Part shown: piece by piece, positions 8,061 to 17,285 of the stretch
Layout: each line of letters begins with the position of its first letter
How positions within the stretch are numbered: position 1 is the first letter of the stretch
Assembly: GCA_020861185.1 (NCBI GenBank)
Contig: JAJBSV010000005.1
Span: forward strand, 19,468-83,467
Length of the DNA: 64,000 nucleotides
Direction of reading: 5' to 3'
From: Ruminococcus sp.
Lineage (GTDB): Bacteria; Bacillota; Clostridia; Oscillospirales; Ruminococcaceae
Position numbers and translations under genes: made by a program
Notes under the pieces: generated by a model
Told to the model about the DNA's origin: nothing
Database searches by the model: none
Seen by the model: the letters and a program-made list of their open reading frames with translations, nothing else

Positions 8061-9599
8061 CTACTTGAACACCGCAAACGAATACATCGGAAGTGTCAGC
8101 ACGCCGTCTTCATAGGTGGCGTTGCCCTCAACCGCAAGCTCGGCTTGGAGCTCTCCGAGATCCATCTCCACCGTCTTCTCCTCCGTCGAGAAGTTCACGA
8201 CGATGGTTATGGTGCTCTCCTCCCACGTCTTCGAGAAGATGAGGACGTCCATGTCGCTATAATAGGTCATCTTCATCTCGCCTCGGGCGATTTCGGGGAA
8301 GGCGTTACGGATGTTGTTGCAGCGCTTGTAGTAGTTGAGGATTGAGGTCTCGTCGGCATATTGTTCCTCCACGCCATCAAAGGCGTATGATGCAGACGTC
8401 GTTCCGGGAGGGTTGTCGGTCAGGTTTTCGCCGGAGTTGTCCCAAAGCATCGCAATTCGCTTGTTCGGGTCGTCGCCCGAGCCGACCATTCCTATCTCGT
8501 CGCCGTAGTATGTAAACGTCGTACCGTTGAGGAGTGAAAGCATTCCATAGGCAAATTTGATTTTGTTCTCGTCCCTGCCGACCGAGCCGGCGATTCTTCC
8601 TGTGTCGTGATTGTCAAGGAACGGCGCCGCAATCGACTCGCCGCTGTTGGCGGTCTTGTAAACGGTGTTCGCATAGGTCCAGAAGTAGTTCGCCGGGTAG
8701 GCGTTCGAGAAGGTCATGTTGATATAGCCCTCCTGCTGAGATACGGAGAAGGCGAAGAAGGAGGTTTCGGGGGCGTTCTCATAGTAGGTCTTGACGATGG
8801 AATCCGACTCCCACACCTCGCCGACAACGAACGCGTCGGGGTTATACTTCTGTGCGACATCGGTGAGCCATGCGCAGAATTCGGCGCTCTTAGTGTAATC
8901 GCCGGTGTAGAAGCTCGTGCAGGCGTCAAGGCGGAAGCCATCGACTCCCTTACCAATCCAGAATTCGATTATATTCTCGATTTCCGTTCTGACGTTCTCG
9001 CTGTCGAGGTTCAGGTCGGGCATGCTGTAGGTGAACCGAGCCTCATAGTAGATGCCGTCATAGTAGCTGTAGCCGTCGAGTGCGGTTTCGGAGAAGTTAT
9101 AGTAATCGTAATATTCCCCTTCCGTGTCGCCGTCCCATGCGCTCTGGATTGCGGATTTGAACCACGGGTGCTCGCTCGAGGTGTGATTCACAACGAGGTC
9201 GATTATAATCTTGATGCCACGGGCGTGGGCTTCCTCAACGAGATTCTCGAAGTCCTCCATAGTGCCGAACTGCGAATCAACTGCATAGTAATCCGTCACG
9301 TCGTACTTGTGGTAGGAATAGCCCTCTGTTATCGGCATGAACCAGATTCCGGTGTAGCCAAGGTCACTGATATAATCAAGCTTCGAAGTGACGCCGTTAA
9401 AGTTGCCGATGCCGTCGCCGTCCGAGTCGCAGAAGGAATAGACGAAAATTTCGTAATAGTTTCCATAGTTGTCGTCGGGGATGTTCTCCTCAAGAAGAGT
9501 AACCTCCGCCATGATGTATCCGCTGACGGTTTCTGCCGTGCTTCCGCAAGCTGTCAGTAAAATCATAAACGCCAGCATCAGCGCAATAAGTCTTTTCAT
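8061..9599 (-). CDS. GH13 alpha-amylase family lipoprotein
   Basis: A 512-residue exported lipoprotein (lipobox LTACG at residues 15-19) with a complete GH13 catalytic barrel. GH13 motifs occur in order: DLVVNH (near residue 135), GFRLDA with the nucleophile Asp225, VVGEVWE with the acid/base Glu261, and FLDNHD with Asp332. It should hydrolyse alpha-glucosidic bonds of starch or maltodextrin outside the cell. Subfamily (amylase or oligo-alpha-glucosidase) cannot be fixed by eye. It is the last gene of the minus-strand transporter cluster, separated from the zinc-ribbon gene by about 200 bases that hold a REP-like element. Its ribosome binding site is GGAGG shortly before the ATG. Confidence 0.92.
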   Translation of the reverse strand: MKRLIALMLAFMILLTACGSTAETVSGYIMAEVTLLEENIPDDNYGNYYEIFVYSFCDSDGDGIGNFNGVTSKLDYISDLGYTGIWFMPITEGYSYHKYDVTDYYAVDSQFGTMEDFENLVEEAHARGIKIIIDLVVNHTSSEHPWFKSAIQSAWDGDTEGEYYDYYNFSETALDGYSYYDGIYYEARFTYSMPDLNLDSENVRTEIENIIEFWIGKGVDGFRLDACTSFYTGDYTKSAEFCAWLTDVAQKYNPDAFVVGEVWESDSIVKTYYENAPETSFFAFSVSQQEGYINMTFSNAYPANYFWTYANTVYKTANSGESIAAPFLDNHDTGRIAGSVGRDENKIKFAYGMLSLLNGTTFTYYGDEIGMVGSGDDPNKRIAMLWDNSGENLTDNPPGTTSASYAFDGVEEQYADETSILNYYKRCNNIRNAFPEIARGEMKMTYYSDMDVLIFSKTWEESTITIVVNFSTEEKTVEMDLGELQAELAVEGNATYEDGVLTLPMYSFAVFK

Positions 9600-9630
9600 A
9601 AATTAACCTCCATTTCGTTGTGGCAAATCT

Positions 9631-9744
9631 TGTAGGGGCGGATATTATCCGCCCGAAAAATTGCCGTCGAGGATGCGGGCTGGATGTAGAAGTTCACTTG
9701 CGAACTTCAGAAGTTTGGCTTCGTCAAACTTCTCCGCCCCTACA
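9631..9744. repeat. REP-like palindromic element A (long variant)
   Basis: Starts TGTAGGGGCGGATATTATCCGCCCG and ends CTCCGCCCCTACA. Between the ends are two further hairpins (GAAGTTC-ACTTGC-GAACTTC and AGAAGTTT...AAACTTCT). It lies between the zinc-ribbon and GH13 genes and is longer than the other copies. Confidence 0.8.
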
Positions 9745-9800
9745 TGAAAACGGCGCAGTTACGGCAGATAGCCGCAGCTGCACCGTTGCCGCTTTAAAAA

Positions 9801-10061
9801 TCAGAGTTCGCCCTTTTTGTAGGTATGATACTCGAGGTCTCCGGCGTCCTCGCCGAAGGAGTCGATGCGTGCCATGATGAGCCCGTATTTGTCCTTGATC
9901 TGCTCGTTCATGCGAAGGATTTTCTCTTCATCACCACGGAAGCAACAGCGAAGGCAGTAGTACTCCTCTTTCTCGGCGTCATAGAACAAATCCATGTCTA
10001 TGTCGCGCTGGAAGCACTGGGGACAGCGATAGTTCAGTCTGCCTTTTGTAGCTTGAGACAT
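9801..10061 (-). CDS. Small zinc-ribbon protein
   Basis: An 86-residue soluble protein with two cysteine pairs, CPQC near residue 13 and CLRC near residue 36, spaced as a treble-clef or zinc-ribbon fold. The second half is charged and helical. Function is unknown. The start codon overlaps the end of the 606-residue gene upstream by 28 bases and has its own GGAGG, so the two are translationally linked in the transporter operon. It could be a small regulatory or partner protein of the upstream enzyme. No DNA-binding or catalytic motif beyond the metal site is visible. Confidence 0.7.
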   Translation of the reverse strand: MSQATKGRLNYRCPQCFQRDIDMDLFYDAEKEEYYCLRCCFRGDEEKILRMNEQIKDKYGLIMARIDSFGEDAGDLEYHTYKKGEL

Positions 10062-11854
10062 GTTCTCATACCTCCATTCTTAAGCTTCTTCTTGAGCGAG
10101 ATGCGATACGAAGGCGAGAAGGCGTGCCCTTCCTCGAACTCTCCGAAATCGTTGTCGCCGGTCATCTCAACGATGGTCTCAACGTCGGGGATAACGACTC
10201 TTACTGAGGTTGCGTCCTTGACGTCGACAATTCTGCACTTGTAGTTGAAGTCGACGGTCTCGGTCTCGGTTTCGCTCTCGCAGATGAGCTTGATTTTCGT
10301 CATATCCGACTGATACTCGGTCGTGCCGAATGCGCCAGTGAAGTATTCATCGAACGTGACTTCGTGGTCGCCGATATCGTTTAAGATATTTCTCTCGATT
10401 ATAATCTCGCCTGTTCCGCGCTTGAAGGTGAACTTCGACTGAAGCTCCATCGTGAAGTCGGAGAATTTGATTTCAACCGGTGTGGTCGTGATGACGGTGT
10501 CGTCGCCGTCTTTGGACCAGGTCGCCTTGCATCTAACCAGAGCCAAATCAATCTCTTCGCTTCCGCAGGAGACCTTCAAAGACTTTACGGTTCCTGCACC
10601 CGCATAGTGGGTGAAGTAGCCGGCGCGATAGTTAGCCTGAATCAGATACGGATACGAAGCGTCATAGACGTGGTCGGTTCCGATTCCACACTTCCAGTCG
10701 AGCTGAGCGACGTAAGGACGAAGGTCTATCATAGCACCGCCCTGATTGAAGTCGAGGCAGGCTCTCATATACGGATCGCAATACCAGAAGTACTGCTTCT
10801 GTGAGCCATAGAGGATATCCTTCCAGAGGGCGACCTCCGGCTCATCATAGCTCTTCACCGAGCGGTAGTAGTCGGCGAATTCGCTCATGGTCATGTCGTC
10901 GCACTTGCCCTCTTTTTTGAGCTTGCCGTAGTAAGCCATTCCATCCTCATAGGACTTCTTTAAGAGCTCATAAGGTGCTTCCCATCTTCCGGCTTTGTTG
11001 AGCCATCCGGGTCCGACGAAGACCATGTTGTACGAAAGACCGTTATTGTACTTCCCGAGATGCCTGTACTGATCTACCAAGTTGAAGAAGTACGGAAGCT
11101 CGTTGTCTTTATAGACCAAGCCTCTTAAGACGTTCTGCGGGTGGGTTCCGAAGTTCGAGCCGTTGCCGTCGAAGCAGGCAATCAGGTCTCTTGAGAGATG
11201 CGGGATTGCAACGATTCCGCTGTCGTCGGCTTCGTTCATTGCCGGGCAATGGGTGTTGTGCTTCGAAGGAATCCACGGTGCCCACGGTCCGCCGTCCATG
11301 AAGGTGTACCAGCTGTTATTACATGTATGATAGGCTTTCGGTCCTTCTTCCCAGCAGGTTGCGACGGCGCATGTAACGCTCGGATACTTTTCCTTGATGT
11401 AGTTGATGCAGAAGGCATCAAGATAGTACGAGCCGGTCGACTTCGGATAGAAGCCGAACTTCTCATAGAAGAGTCCGAAGCAGTCGTCGATAATCGCCAT
11501 CTTGTCCTCTTCCGAGAACATCCAGATGCAGAAGTCCTTGGTCTTGTACTTTTCCTTGAACTGTTTGCAGGGAAGTCCCAGAAGGCTCAATGAGATTTCG
11601 TCGCCGTAAACCTCGTGGTCGTGCTTCGCCATATCGATAATAATGTCGTTGAAGAGCGAGGCATAGGTTATCTGAATTGTGGTTTTCAAGCCGTTTGCGT
11701 GTGCGGTTGCCTGCTGAAAGACGAATATATCGAGAGATTCGTCGTGCAGGTCGTCCGCACCGACATTTTCTTTCTTTCCTCTGCCCGTGACCTTCTCCGC
11801 ATATTCGGGAGAAAGCTCGGGACGGTGGATTACATTTACTATGAACTTATCCAT
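10034..11854 (-). CDS. Unrecognised 606-residue protein of the carbohydrate operon, possible deacetylase-like barrel
   Basis: A large soluble protein with no signal peptide. I do not recognise the family with certainty. The first about 300 residues have the feel of a NodB/polysaccharide-deacetylase or GH57-type barrel: an early strand ending KTTIQITY, then DMAKHDHEVYGDEISLSLLG, and later GIVAIPHLSRDLIACFDG and a Trp/Tyr-rich middle. The C-terminal about 180 residues look like a beta-sandwich (SLKVSCGSEEIDLALVRCKA ... VEIKFSDFTMELQSKFTFK). It lies directly after the ABC ATPase gene and overlaps the zinc-ribbon gene. A cytoplasmic carbohydrate-active role is inferred from context only. Confidence 0.55.
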   Translation of the reverse strand: MDKFIVNVIHRPELSPEYAEKVTGRGKKENVGADDLHDESLDIFVFQQATAHANGLKTTIQITYASLFNDIIIDMAKHDHEVYGDEISLSLLGLPCKQFKEKYKTKDFCIWMFSEEDKMAIIDDCFGLFYEKFGFYPKSTGSYYLDAFCINYIKEKYPSVTCAVATCWEEGPKAYHTCNNSWYTFMDGGPWAPWIPSKHNTHCPAMNEADDSGIVAIPHLSRDLIACFDGNGSNFGTHPQNVLRGLVYKDNELPYFFNLVDQYRHLGKYNNGLSYNMVFVGPGWLNKAGRWEAPYELLKKSYEDGMAYYGKLKKEGKCDDMTMSEFADYYRSVKSYDEPEVALWKDILYGSQKQYFWYCDPYMRACLDFNQGGAMIDLRPYVAQLDWKCGIGTDHVYDASYPYLIQANYRAGYFTHYAGAGTVKSLKVSCGSEEIDLALVRCKATWSKDGDDTVITTTPVEIKFSDFTMELQSKFTFKRGTGEIIIERNILNDIGDHEVTFDEYFTGAFGTTEYQSDMTKIKLICESETETETVDFNYKCRIVDVKDATSVRVVIPDVETIVEMTGDNDFGEFEEGHAFSPSYRISLKKKLKNGGMRTCLKLQKAD

Positions 11855-11872
11855 CAGTTACGCTCCTGAGAA

Positions 11873-13000
11873 TCAGTCTGTCAAAAGGTTTCTTTCGGTT
11901 TCCGGATCGAAGAGGTGCATTGCCTTGCCGCCGAAGGTGATGTTAATCTCATGTCCTGCGGTGAGAGCGGCTCTCTGCTCGTGATCAAGCTTCAAAGTCG
12001 GGATTCTTACGATGCACTCCGATCCGTCGGGGCAGGTAGTGTGGAGATGGAACTCAGAGCCCATCATCTCATTTACGAGAATATTTGCCGCAAAGGAATC
12101 GCTTGCACCGGGGGTGCCCTGAGTGATATGCTCGGGTCTTACGCCGAGAATGACGCTCTGCGAGCCGACACCCTTCTCACGGAGTCCTGCCGCCTTCTTG
12201 TCGCTGACCTTCATCTTGGTGCCGAACGGTGTAACGTAGTAGTCGTTGCCGTCCTTGACAAGCTCGGTCTTATAGAAGTTCATCTGAGGAGCTCCGATGA
12301 AGCCCGCAACAAAGAGGTTGACAGGCATGTCGAACACCTCTTCCGGGGTTCCGACCTGCTGAATGAAGCCGTCCTTCATAATTACGATTCTATCGCCAAG
12401 GGTCATAGCCTCGGTCTGGTCATGGGTTACATAGATGAATGTCGAGTTGATTCTCTGTCTGAGAAGGATAATCTCGGCTCTCATCTGGTTACGGAGCTTG
12501 GCATCGAGGTTTGAAAGCGGTTCATCCATCAGGAGGACCTTTGCGTCTCTTACCATAGCTCTGCCGATTGCAACTCTCTGGCGCTGACCGCCTGACAAAG
12601 CCCTCGGCTTTCTCATCAGATAGTCGGTGATGCCGAGGATTTCCGCAACCTCGGTTACTTTATTGTAGACCGTGTCGTTATCGACCTTCTTTAATCTAAG
12701 CGGGAATGCGATATTCTCGAAGACCGAAAGGTGCGGATAAAGAGCATAGTTCTGGAAGACCATTGCTATGTCTCTGTCTCTCGGCTCGAGGTCATTGACG
12801 ACTACGCCGTCAATCGCAATTTCTCCCTCGGAGATATCCTCAAGACCCGCTATCATTCGAAGCGTTGTAGACTTTCCGCATCCGGAAGGTCCTACGAAAA
12901 CGACAAATTCCTTGTCGGCGATGTCAAGATTGAAATCCTGAACAGCGACGACGTTTTTATCATATACTTTTTTAACGTTTGTAAGTTTGACTGTTGCCAT
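11873..13000 (-). CDS. ugpC: Sugar ABC transporter ATP-binding protein, UgpC/MsmK type
   Basis: A 375-residue ATPase that powers a CUT1 sugar importer. It has Walker A GPSGCGKST, a Q-loop in MVFQNYALYPH, signature LSGGQRQRVAIGRA, Walker B VLLMDEPLSNLDAKLR and the H-loop VTHDQTEA. The C-terminal third is the extra MOP/OB-like regulatory domain of the MalK/UgpC group, which ends with a conserved VRPEHI region. It follows the malG-like permease by 15 bases, so the cluster has a dedicated ATPase. In many Firmicutes such ATPases also serve several transporters. Confidence 0.95.
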   Translation of the reverse strand: MATVKLTNVKKVYDKNVVAVQDFNLDIADKEFVVFVGPSGCGKSTTLRMIAGLEDISEGEIAIDGVVVNDLEPRDRDIAMVFQNYALYPHLSVFENIAFPLRLKKVDNDTVYNKVTEVAEILGITDYLMRKPRALSGGQRQRVAIGRAMVRDAKVLLMDEPLSNLDAKLRNQMRAEIILLRQRINSTFIYVTHDQTEAMTLGDRIVIMKDGFIQQVGTPEEVFDMPVNLFVAGFIGAPQMNFYKTELVKDGNDYYVTPFGTKMKVSDKKAAGLREKGVGSQSVILGVRPEHITQGTPGASDSFAANILVNEMMGSEFHLHTTCPDGSECIVRIPTLKLDHEQRAALTAGHEINITFGGKAMHLFDPETERNLLTD

Positions 13001-13015
13001 ATTTCTTCCCTCCTG

Positions 13016-13873
13016 TTATCCTTTGACTGCGCCACCGGTGACGCCTTCAACATAGTATTTCTGTAGGCACATAAACAGAATTGTGATGGGTATCGCTATG
13101 CAAACGCCTCCGGCGCAGAACAGCGTATAGTTCGAGTTAATCATGTCTTTTGTGAGCCACGAATAAAGTCCGACCGCTACGTTATAGCCGCTCGACGTGC
13201 CGAACGCGATATACGAAGCGAAGATGTAGTCAGCCCAAGGTGCCATGAAGGCGGTTAAGACTGTGTAGATAACAATCGGCTTTGAAAGCGGAAGGACGAC
13301 CTTGCGCATAACCTGGAACCTCGTGGCACCATCGACTCTTGCCGCTTCGTCAAGGCTCTTCGGAATCGTATCAAGGAAGCCCTTGAAGACATAGTAGCCC
13401 ATACCTGAGGAAGCAAAGTAAACGAGGATAAGTCCGGGAACCGCGCCGCCCTGAGTAAGACCCATGCCCTTTAAGACGTAGTAAAGGATAATCATCGTCA
13501 AGAAGCCCGGGAACATTCCGAGAACGAGCATTGCGTTCATAAGGAACTTTCTGCCCCTGAAGCGGAGTCTCGAGAGAGCGTAGGACATCATCATGACCAT
13601 CAACGTCTGCAAAACTGCGTTGAAGCATGCAATGATGAGAGTGTTCTTATACCACTGAAGGAAGGAGGTCTGGGTGAACAGGTTTATGTAGTTGTCGAGA
13701 CCCCACTGCTGAGGAATGATATATCCTACCATCCATGTGTTCTCACAACGGAAGGACTGCAAAAGTATGAATACAAACGGTATCAGCCAGACAATCGACA
13801 TAACAATCAAGATTATGTAGATGGCGGTGTTGCCCATTATTCGGTTTCTGCGGATACTTGATGCCTTTTTCAT
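13016..13873 (-). CDS. Sugar ABC transporter permease, MalG type
   Basis: A 285-residue inner-membrane permease with six predicted membrane helices. It carries the binding-protein-dependent transport signature EAARVDGATRFQVMRKVVLPLSKP, the EAA loop that contacts the ATPase. It pairs with the MalF-type protein whose stop codon overlaps its ATG (TAATG). Its C-terminus, VEGVTGGAVKG, is typical of MalG/GanQ proteins. The substrate is not readable from this subunit. Context gives galacto-oligosaccharides or maltodextrins. Confidence 0.95.
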   Translation of the reverse strand: MKKASSIRRNRIMGNTAIYIILIVMSIVWLIPFVFILLQSFRCENTWMVGYIIPQQWGLDNYINLFTQTSFLQWYKNTLIIACFNAVLQTLMVMMMSYALSRLRFRGRKFLMNAMLVLGMFPGFLTMIILYYVLKGMGLTQGGAVPGLILVYFASSGMGYYVFKGFLDTIPKSLDEAARVDGATRFQVMRKVVLPLSKPIVIYTVLTAFMAPWADYIFASYIAFGTSSGYNVAVGLYSWLTKDMINSNYTLFCAGGVCIAIPITILFMCLQKYYVEGVTGGAVKG

Positions 13874-15408
13874 TACTGGAAGTCCTCCTCGTTCTTCATA
13901 GACGGCATGACGTTGTATACAACGAGCGAGATTACCGCCACGACTACGAATACCATAATACCGATGACTGCCGCTGTCTTGTAGTCGTTGTTAGTTACGG
14001 TCAGTCGATAGAGCCATGTAATCAGAAGGTCGGTCTTGCCCGCACTGTCTGAAAGCGTGTAGGGAGCGCCACCTGTCAGAAGATAGATAACGTTGAAGTT
14101 GTTCATATTGCCGGTGAAGCTCGTAAGAAGATACGGACCGGTTACGAAGAACATGTAAGGAAGCGTAATCTTGAAGTACTGCTGAACGGGGTTTGCACCG
14201 TCGATTCTTGCAGACTCATAGAGGTCAGACGGGATATTCATAAGAACACCGGTCGTGATAAGCATCAGGTAAGGAACACCGACCCAGACGTTTATGATGA
14301 TTACCATGACTCTTGCCATCGTCGGGTCTGTCCAGAACGGAATTGCCGTCGAGATTACACCGTTGTTGATTAAGAATCTATTGACAAGACCTTCGTCGGA
14401 GAACATCTTCGAAACGTAAAGAAGCGAGATGAACTGAGGGATTGCGATTGTAAGTACTAAAATTCCTCTCCAGAGCTTCTTGAGCTTGATGCCCTTCTTG
14501 TTAATCATCATCGCAACGAGCATGCCTAAGAAGTAGTTAGTGAAGGTTGCGAAGAACGCCCAGATGAGTGTCCACGAGAGGAGCTCGCCGAACGTTGCCG
14601 AGAAGGTGGAGGTTCCGTTGCCCCATGTGAAGAGTTGGTTGAAATTGGTCCAACCTACCCATTCAAACATATTTACGGGCGGAGTGTGGTTAAAGTCATA
14701 GTTGGTGAAGGCAATCATAATCATGAGGATAATCGGGATTACCGTGAAGATTACGATACCTAAAACAGGAAGTGCCAGAACGGTCTTGTGGAACTGATCG
14801 TCTACCAAGGATTTGAGGTCGTCCTTGCCGGACTTCAGCTTCTTGCCCTTGGCGAGTATTGCCTGAGCATCCCTGTTCTGTTTTACATTAAGTCTCCAAG
14901 TATAGATGAAGCAGAAAATGAAGACGATGGAGAGAACTCCATAAATCAGAATCTGCAAAGTATTGTCGCCGTAAACGGTGGTTTCAACCTCCATGTCAAT
15001 GCCGGCAATGGTGGTCGTAACCATCTGTGTCGTGGTCGGAGTGAGGTTCCTGAGCGAAAGCTTAGCTATCCACGCTCCGCCCCAAAGAGCCATGTAAACT
15101 ATAAACACGACCTCGAACAGGAGGAAGAGGATTCCTCTCATCACCTGTCCCCTCGCTATCGAGCCGAAGCCCATAACGACAAATGAAATTCTTGTTTTCC
15201 AGTCGCCGTTCTTGAAGGTCAGGAATATATCCTGAAACTCGTGGGCGACGGCAAGCCCGAAGTTTTTGAACGCTCTGCCTATCGCGCAGATAAGGTGCCA
15301 AAGCTTATTCGGAATGTCAACAATAAAGTTCCAAATGGAAAAGAGCAGTCTCATCGGTTTGCTATAATGCAGATATTTCAGTTCTTTTGCGGTTATTTTG
15401 TCAGCCAT
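13873..15408 (-). CDS. Sugar ABC transporter permease, MalF/GanP type with N-terminal extension
   Basis: A 511-residue permease. The C-terminal about 300 residues form the transport domain, with EAA loop YESARIDGANPVQQYFKITLPYMF. The N-terminal about 200 residues add two to three membrane helices and a soluble loop, as in MalF and GanP proteins of the CUT1 family. The ORF track adds 32 spurious codons. The ATG at 15408 has AGGAGG seven bases upstream and starts MADKITAKELK. It is separated from the binding-protein gene by a 166-base spacer that carries a terminator-like hairpin, and overlaps the next permease gene by one base. Confidence 0.95.
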   Translation of the reverse strand: MADKITAKELKYLHYSKPMRLLFSIWNFIVDIPNKLWHLICAIGRAFKNFGLAVAHEFQDIFLTFKNGDWKTRISFVVMGFGSIARGQVMRGILFLLFEVVFIVYMALWGGAWIAKLSLRNLTPTTTQMVTTTIAGIDMEVETTVYGDNTLQILIYGVLSIVFIFCFIYTWRLNVKQNRDAQAILAKGKKLKSGKDDLKSLVDDQFHKTVLALPVLGIVIFTVIPIILMIMIAFTNYDFNHTPPVNMFEWVGWTNFNQLFTWGNGTSTFSATFGELLSWTLIWAFFATFTNYFLGMLVAMMINKKGIKLKKLWRGILVLTIAIPQFISLLYVSKMFSDEGLVNRFLINNGVISTAIPFWTDPTMARVMVIIINVWVGVPYLMLITTGVLMNIPSDLYESARIDGANPVQQYFKITLPYMFFVTGPYLLTSFTGNMNNFNVIYLLTGGAPYTLSDSAGKTDLLITWLYRLTVTNNDYKTAAVIGIMVFVVVAVISLVVYNVMPSMKNEEDFQ

Positions 15409-15493
15409 TTCTATCCTCCTATAGATATTACCCTTACATCGGGCGGGCTGCCCTTTTTCATTTGGAAATTCCCCGTTCGGAAGTCCCCTCGGA

Positions 15494-15529
15494 ATGAAAA
15501 ACAAAAGGAGGTCGGGGACAACCCCAACC
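15494..15529 (-). terminator. Intercistronic hairpin between binding-protein and permease genes
   Basis: In the mRNA sense GGTTGGGG-TTGT-CCCCGACC is followed by TCCTTTTGTTTTT. This is a partial terminator or 3' stabiliser of the kind seen after malE genes. It would give more binding protein than permease. Confidence 0.6.
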
Positions 15530-15574
15530 CCCCCTTCGGTTGATGTTAAGTTAGGTTTTCAGTTATCCTGAAAA

Positions 15575-17230
15575 TCAGTTAGCTACAACGGTGATAGCGG
15601 GTGTATCGCCGGTAGTATCGAGGGTTACATGGTAAGAACCGGGATCAACAACGATATTGTTGTCTCCACCCTCAGTTCCGACAGAACCTTCGGTGAGGTG
15701 AGTGTAACCGATACCGGAAGCATCGTAATCGCCTGCATCCCAAGCACCGTACATAACAACTCTGAATCCGGACTCGCCGGTAACGGTGATGTCATATTCC
15801 CAGATACCAACGTAAGGATCGTCGGACTCAACCTGGTTCTCGGTGAGGACATATTCGCCGTTCTCGCCGCCTGTGCAGCTCCAGCTTACGTCCATATCGC
15901 CGACGATAACCCAACCCTGAGTGGAAGCACTCGAAAGAATGCTCTCAATACCTGCGGTGTAGGTGTCGAGGATGGACTGGAGGTCGGAATCAGCGGGAGA
16001 AGTAGTGCCGAGAGCCTGAATGGAAGCACCGATAGCCTTGAAGGTATCCCACCAAGCGTTCGGATACTGACCCTGAGGAGTTGCATATTCGCTCTGAGCA
16101 GCGAATGCAGCAAGAGCAATGTTCTCCTGAACAGCGTCACTAGCCTGAACATTTACGTTAGAGGGACCCCAAGCGAGGGTGTCGAATCTTTCCTGCTGGC
16201 ACTCTTCGTCAGAAAGGTAAGCAGCTATTGACTGGCAATAAGCAGCCTTGGTAGCATCAGTCTGAGGCTTTACACCAAGAAGCTTGTTACCTGAGTAAGA
16301 ACCGAGGTGATAGGTTTCGCCGTCAACGGTGAAGCTCCAGAGGTCGGTGCAACCGAGGTTGTCGCCCAAAGCTTCGGAAGCAGTGGTGTAGTCCCAGGTA
16401 CCGGTAACAACTACTGCGGCATCACTTGAGAAGGAAGCGGCAGAAGAAGAGTTTACGAATACTGAGCTGTTGACGAGTTCAGCCATTCCCTTAGCGGCAA
16501 TTATACCAGCTTCGGAATTGAAGGTGTCAGTATAGCCGGTGAAGGTTCCGTCATCATCGGTTGACCAGTCGGATACGCAACCGGTTGCGAAGAAGTAAGC
16601 TGCAGCATACCAGCCGTTGTCGGTGAGCTCGAAAGCGATGGTCTTACCAGCTGCGGAAACAGCCTCGATAAGAGCGGTCTGGTCTTCGAGAACGGATTCG
16701 TCGGTGATAACACTCTTGTCGTAGTATACGAAGTAGCCGTTATCGGAAGTGAGCGGGAATGCGTAGATAGAGCCGGAAACGGTTGCAGCTGCTACAGAGC
16801 CTGCATCGTTCTCGGAAGTGATGGTGTCAGCGAGAGAGCTGGAAACCTGAGTGAGAGCACCAGCCTGAACAAGTCTTGCGAGCTGGTCCTGAGCGAAGAA
16901 GTAGATATCTGCGCCGGCGGTAACGTCGGTGATCATGTTGGTTGCGGCTTCGCCTTCGCCAACTGCTTCAACGGTGAACTGAATGGAAGTGCCGTTAGCT
17001 TCGTTATAAGCCGCGAGCTGAGATGTTGTCAATTCAACTGCTGCCTCGGGGCACCAAACGGTGATGGAGATTGAGCTGGTATCGACATCGCTGTCAGTGT
17101 TTGCAGTACTGTCGCTGCTGTCATTATTACTGCTTGAATCGTTGGTTGAGCTGTCGCCGCAAGCAACGAGGGTAAGAAGCATCATGACAGAAAGAAGTAC
17201 AGCGAGAAGTCTGCGCCAATTTGTTTTCAT
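15575..17230 (-). CDS. Sugar-binding lipoprotein of the ABC transporter, with C-terminal beta domain
   Basis: A 551-residue extracellular solute-binding lipoprotein (lipobox LVAC, Cys24) followed by a Ser/Asn/Asp-rich linker. Residues of about 50-435 form the CUT1 MalE-type binding protein: WCPEAAVELTTSQLAAYNE at the start, and later VVTGTWDYTTASEALG and LGVKPQTDATKAAYCQSIAAYL. This part is normally the whole protein of about 400-430 residues. Here it continues for about 115 residues with a beta-rich tail (DPYVGIWEYDITVTG...GFRVVMYGAWDAGDY...DPGSYHVTLDTTGDTPAITVV). That tail resembles the SusE/SusF-like starch-binding folds. The fusion suggests capture of polymeric glycan at the surface. It has its own promoter with a possible operator. 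Confidence 0.88.
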   Translation of the reverse strand: MKTNWRRLLAVLLSVMMLLTLVACGDSSTNDSSSNNDSSDSTANTDSDVDTSSISITVWCPEAAVELTTSQLAAYNEANGTSIQFTVEAVGEGEAATNMITDVTAGADIYFFAQDQLARLVQAGALTQVSSSLADTITSENDAGSVAAATVSGSIYAFPLTSDNGYFVYYDKSVITDESVLEDQTALIEAVSAAGKTIAFELTDNGWYAAAYFFATGCVSDWSTDDDGTFTGYTDTFNSEAGIIAAKGMAELVNSSVFVNSSSAASFSSDAAVVVTGTWDYTTASEALGDNLGCTDLWSFTVDGETYHLGSYSGNKLLGVKPQTDATKAAYCQSIAAYLSDEECQQERFDTLAWGPSNVNVQASDAVQENIALAAFAAQSEYATPQGQYPNAWWDTFKAIGASIQALGTTSPADSDLQSILDTYTAGIESILSSASTQGWVIVGDMDVSWSCTGGENGEYVLTENQVESDDPYVGIWEYDITVTGESGFRVVMYGAWDAGDYDASGIGYTHLTEGSVGTEGGDNNIVVDPGSYHVTLDTTGDTPAITVVAN

Positions 17231-17285
17231 GGTAGTTTCCTCCTTGGAAAGAGTATTTTGATTTTATGCCCACAGTCGCAAGTGA

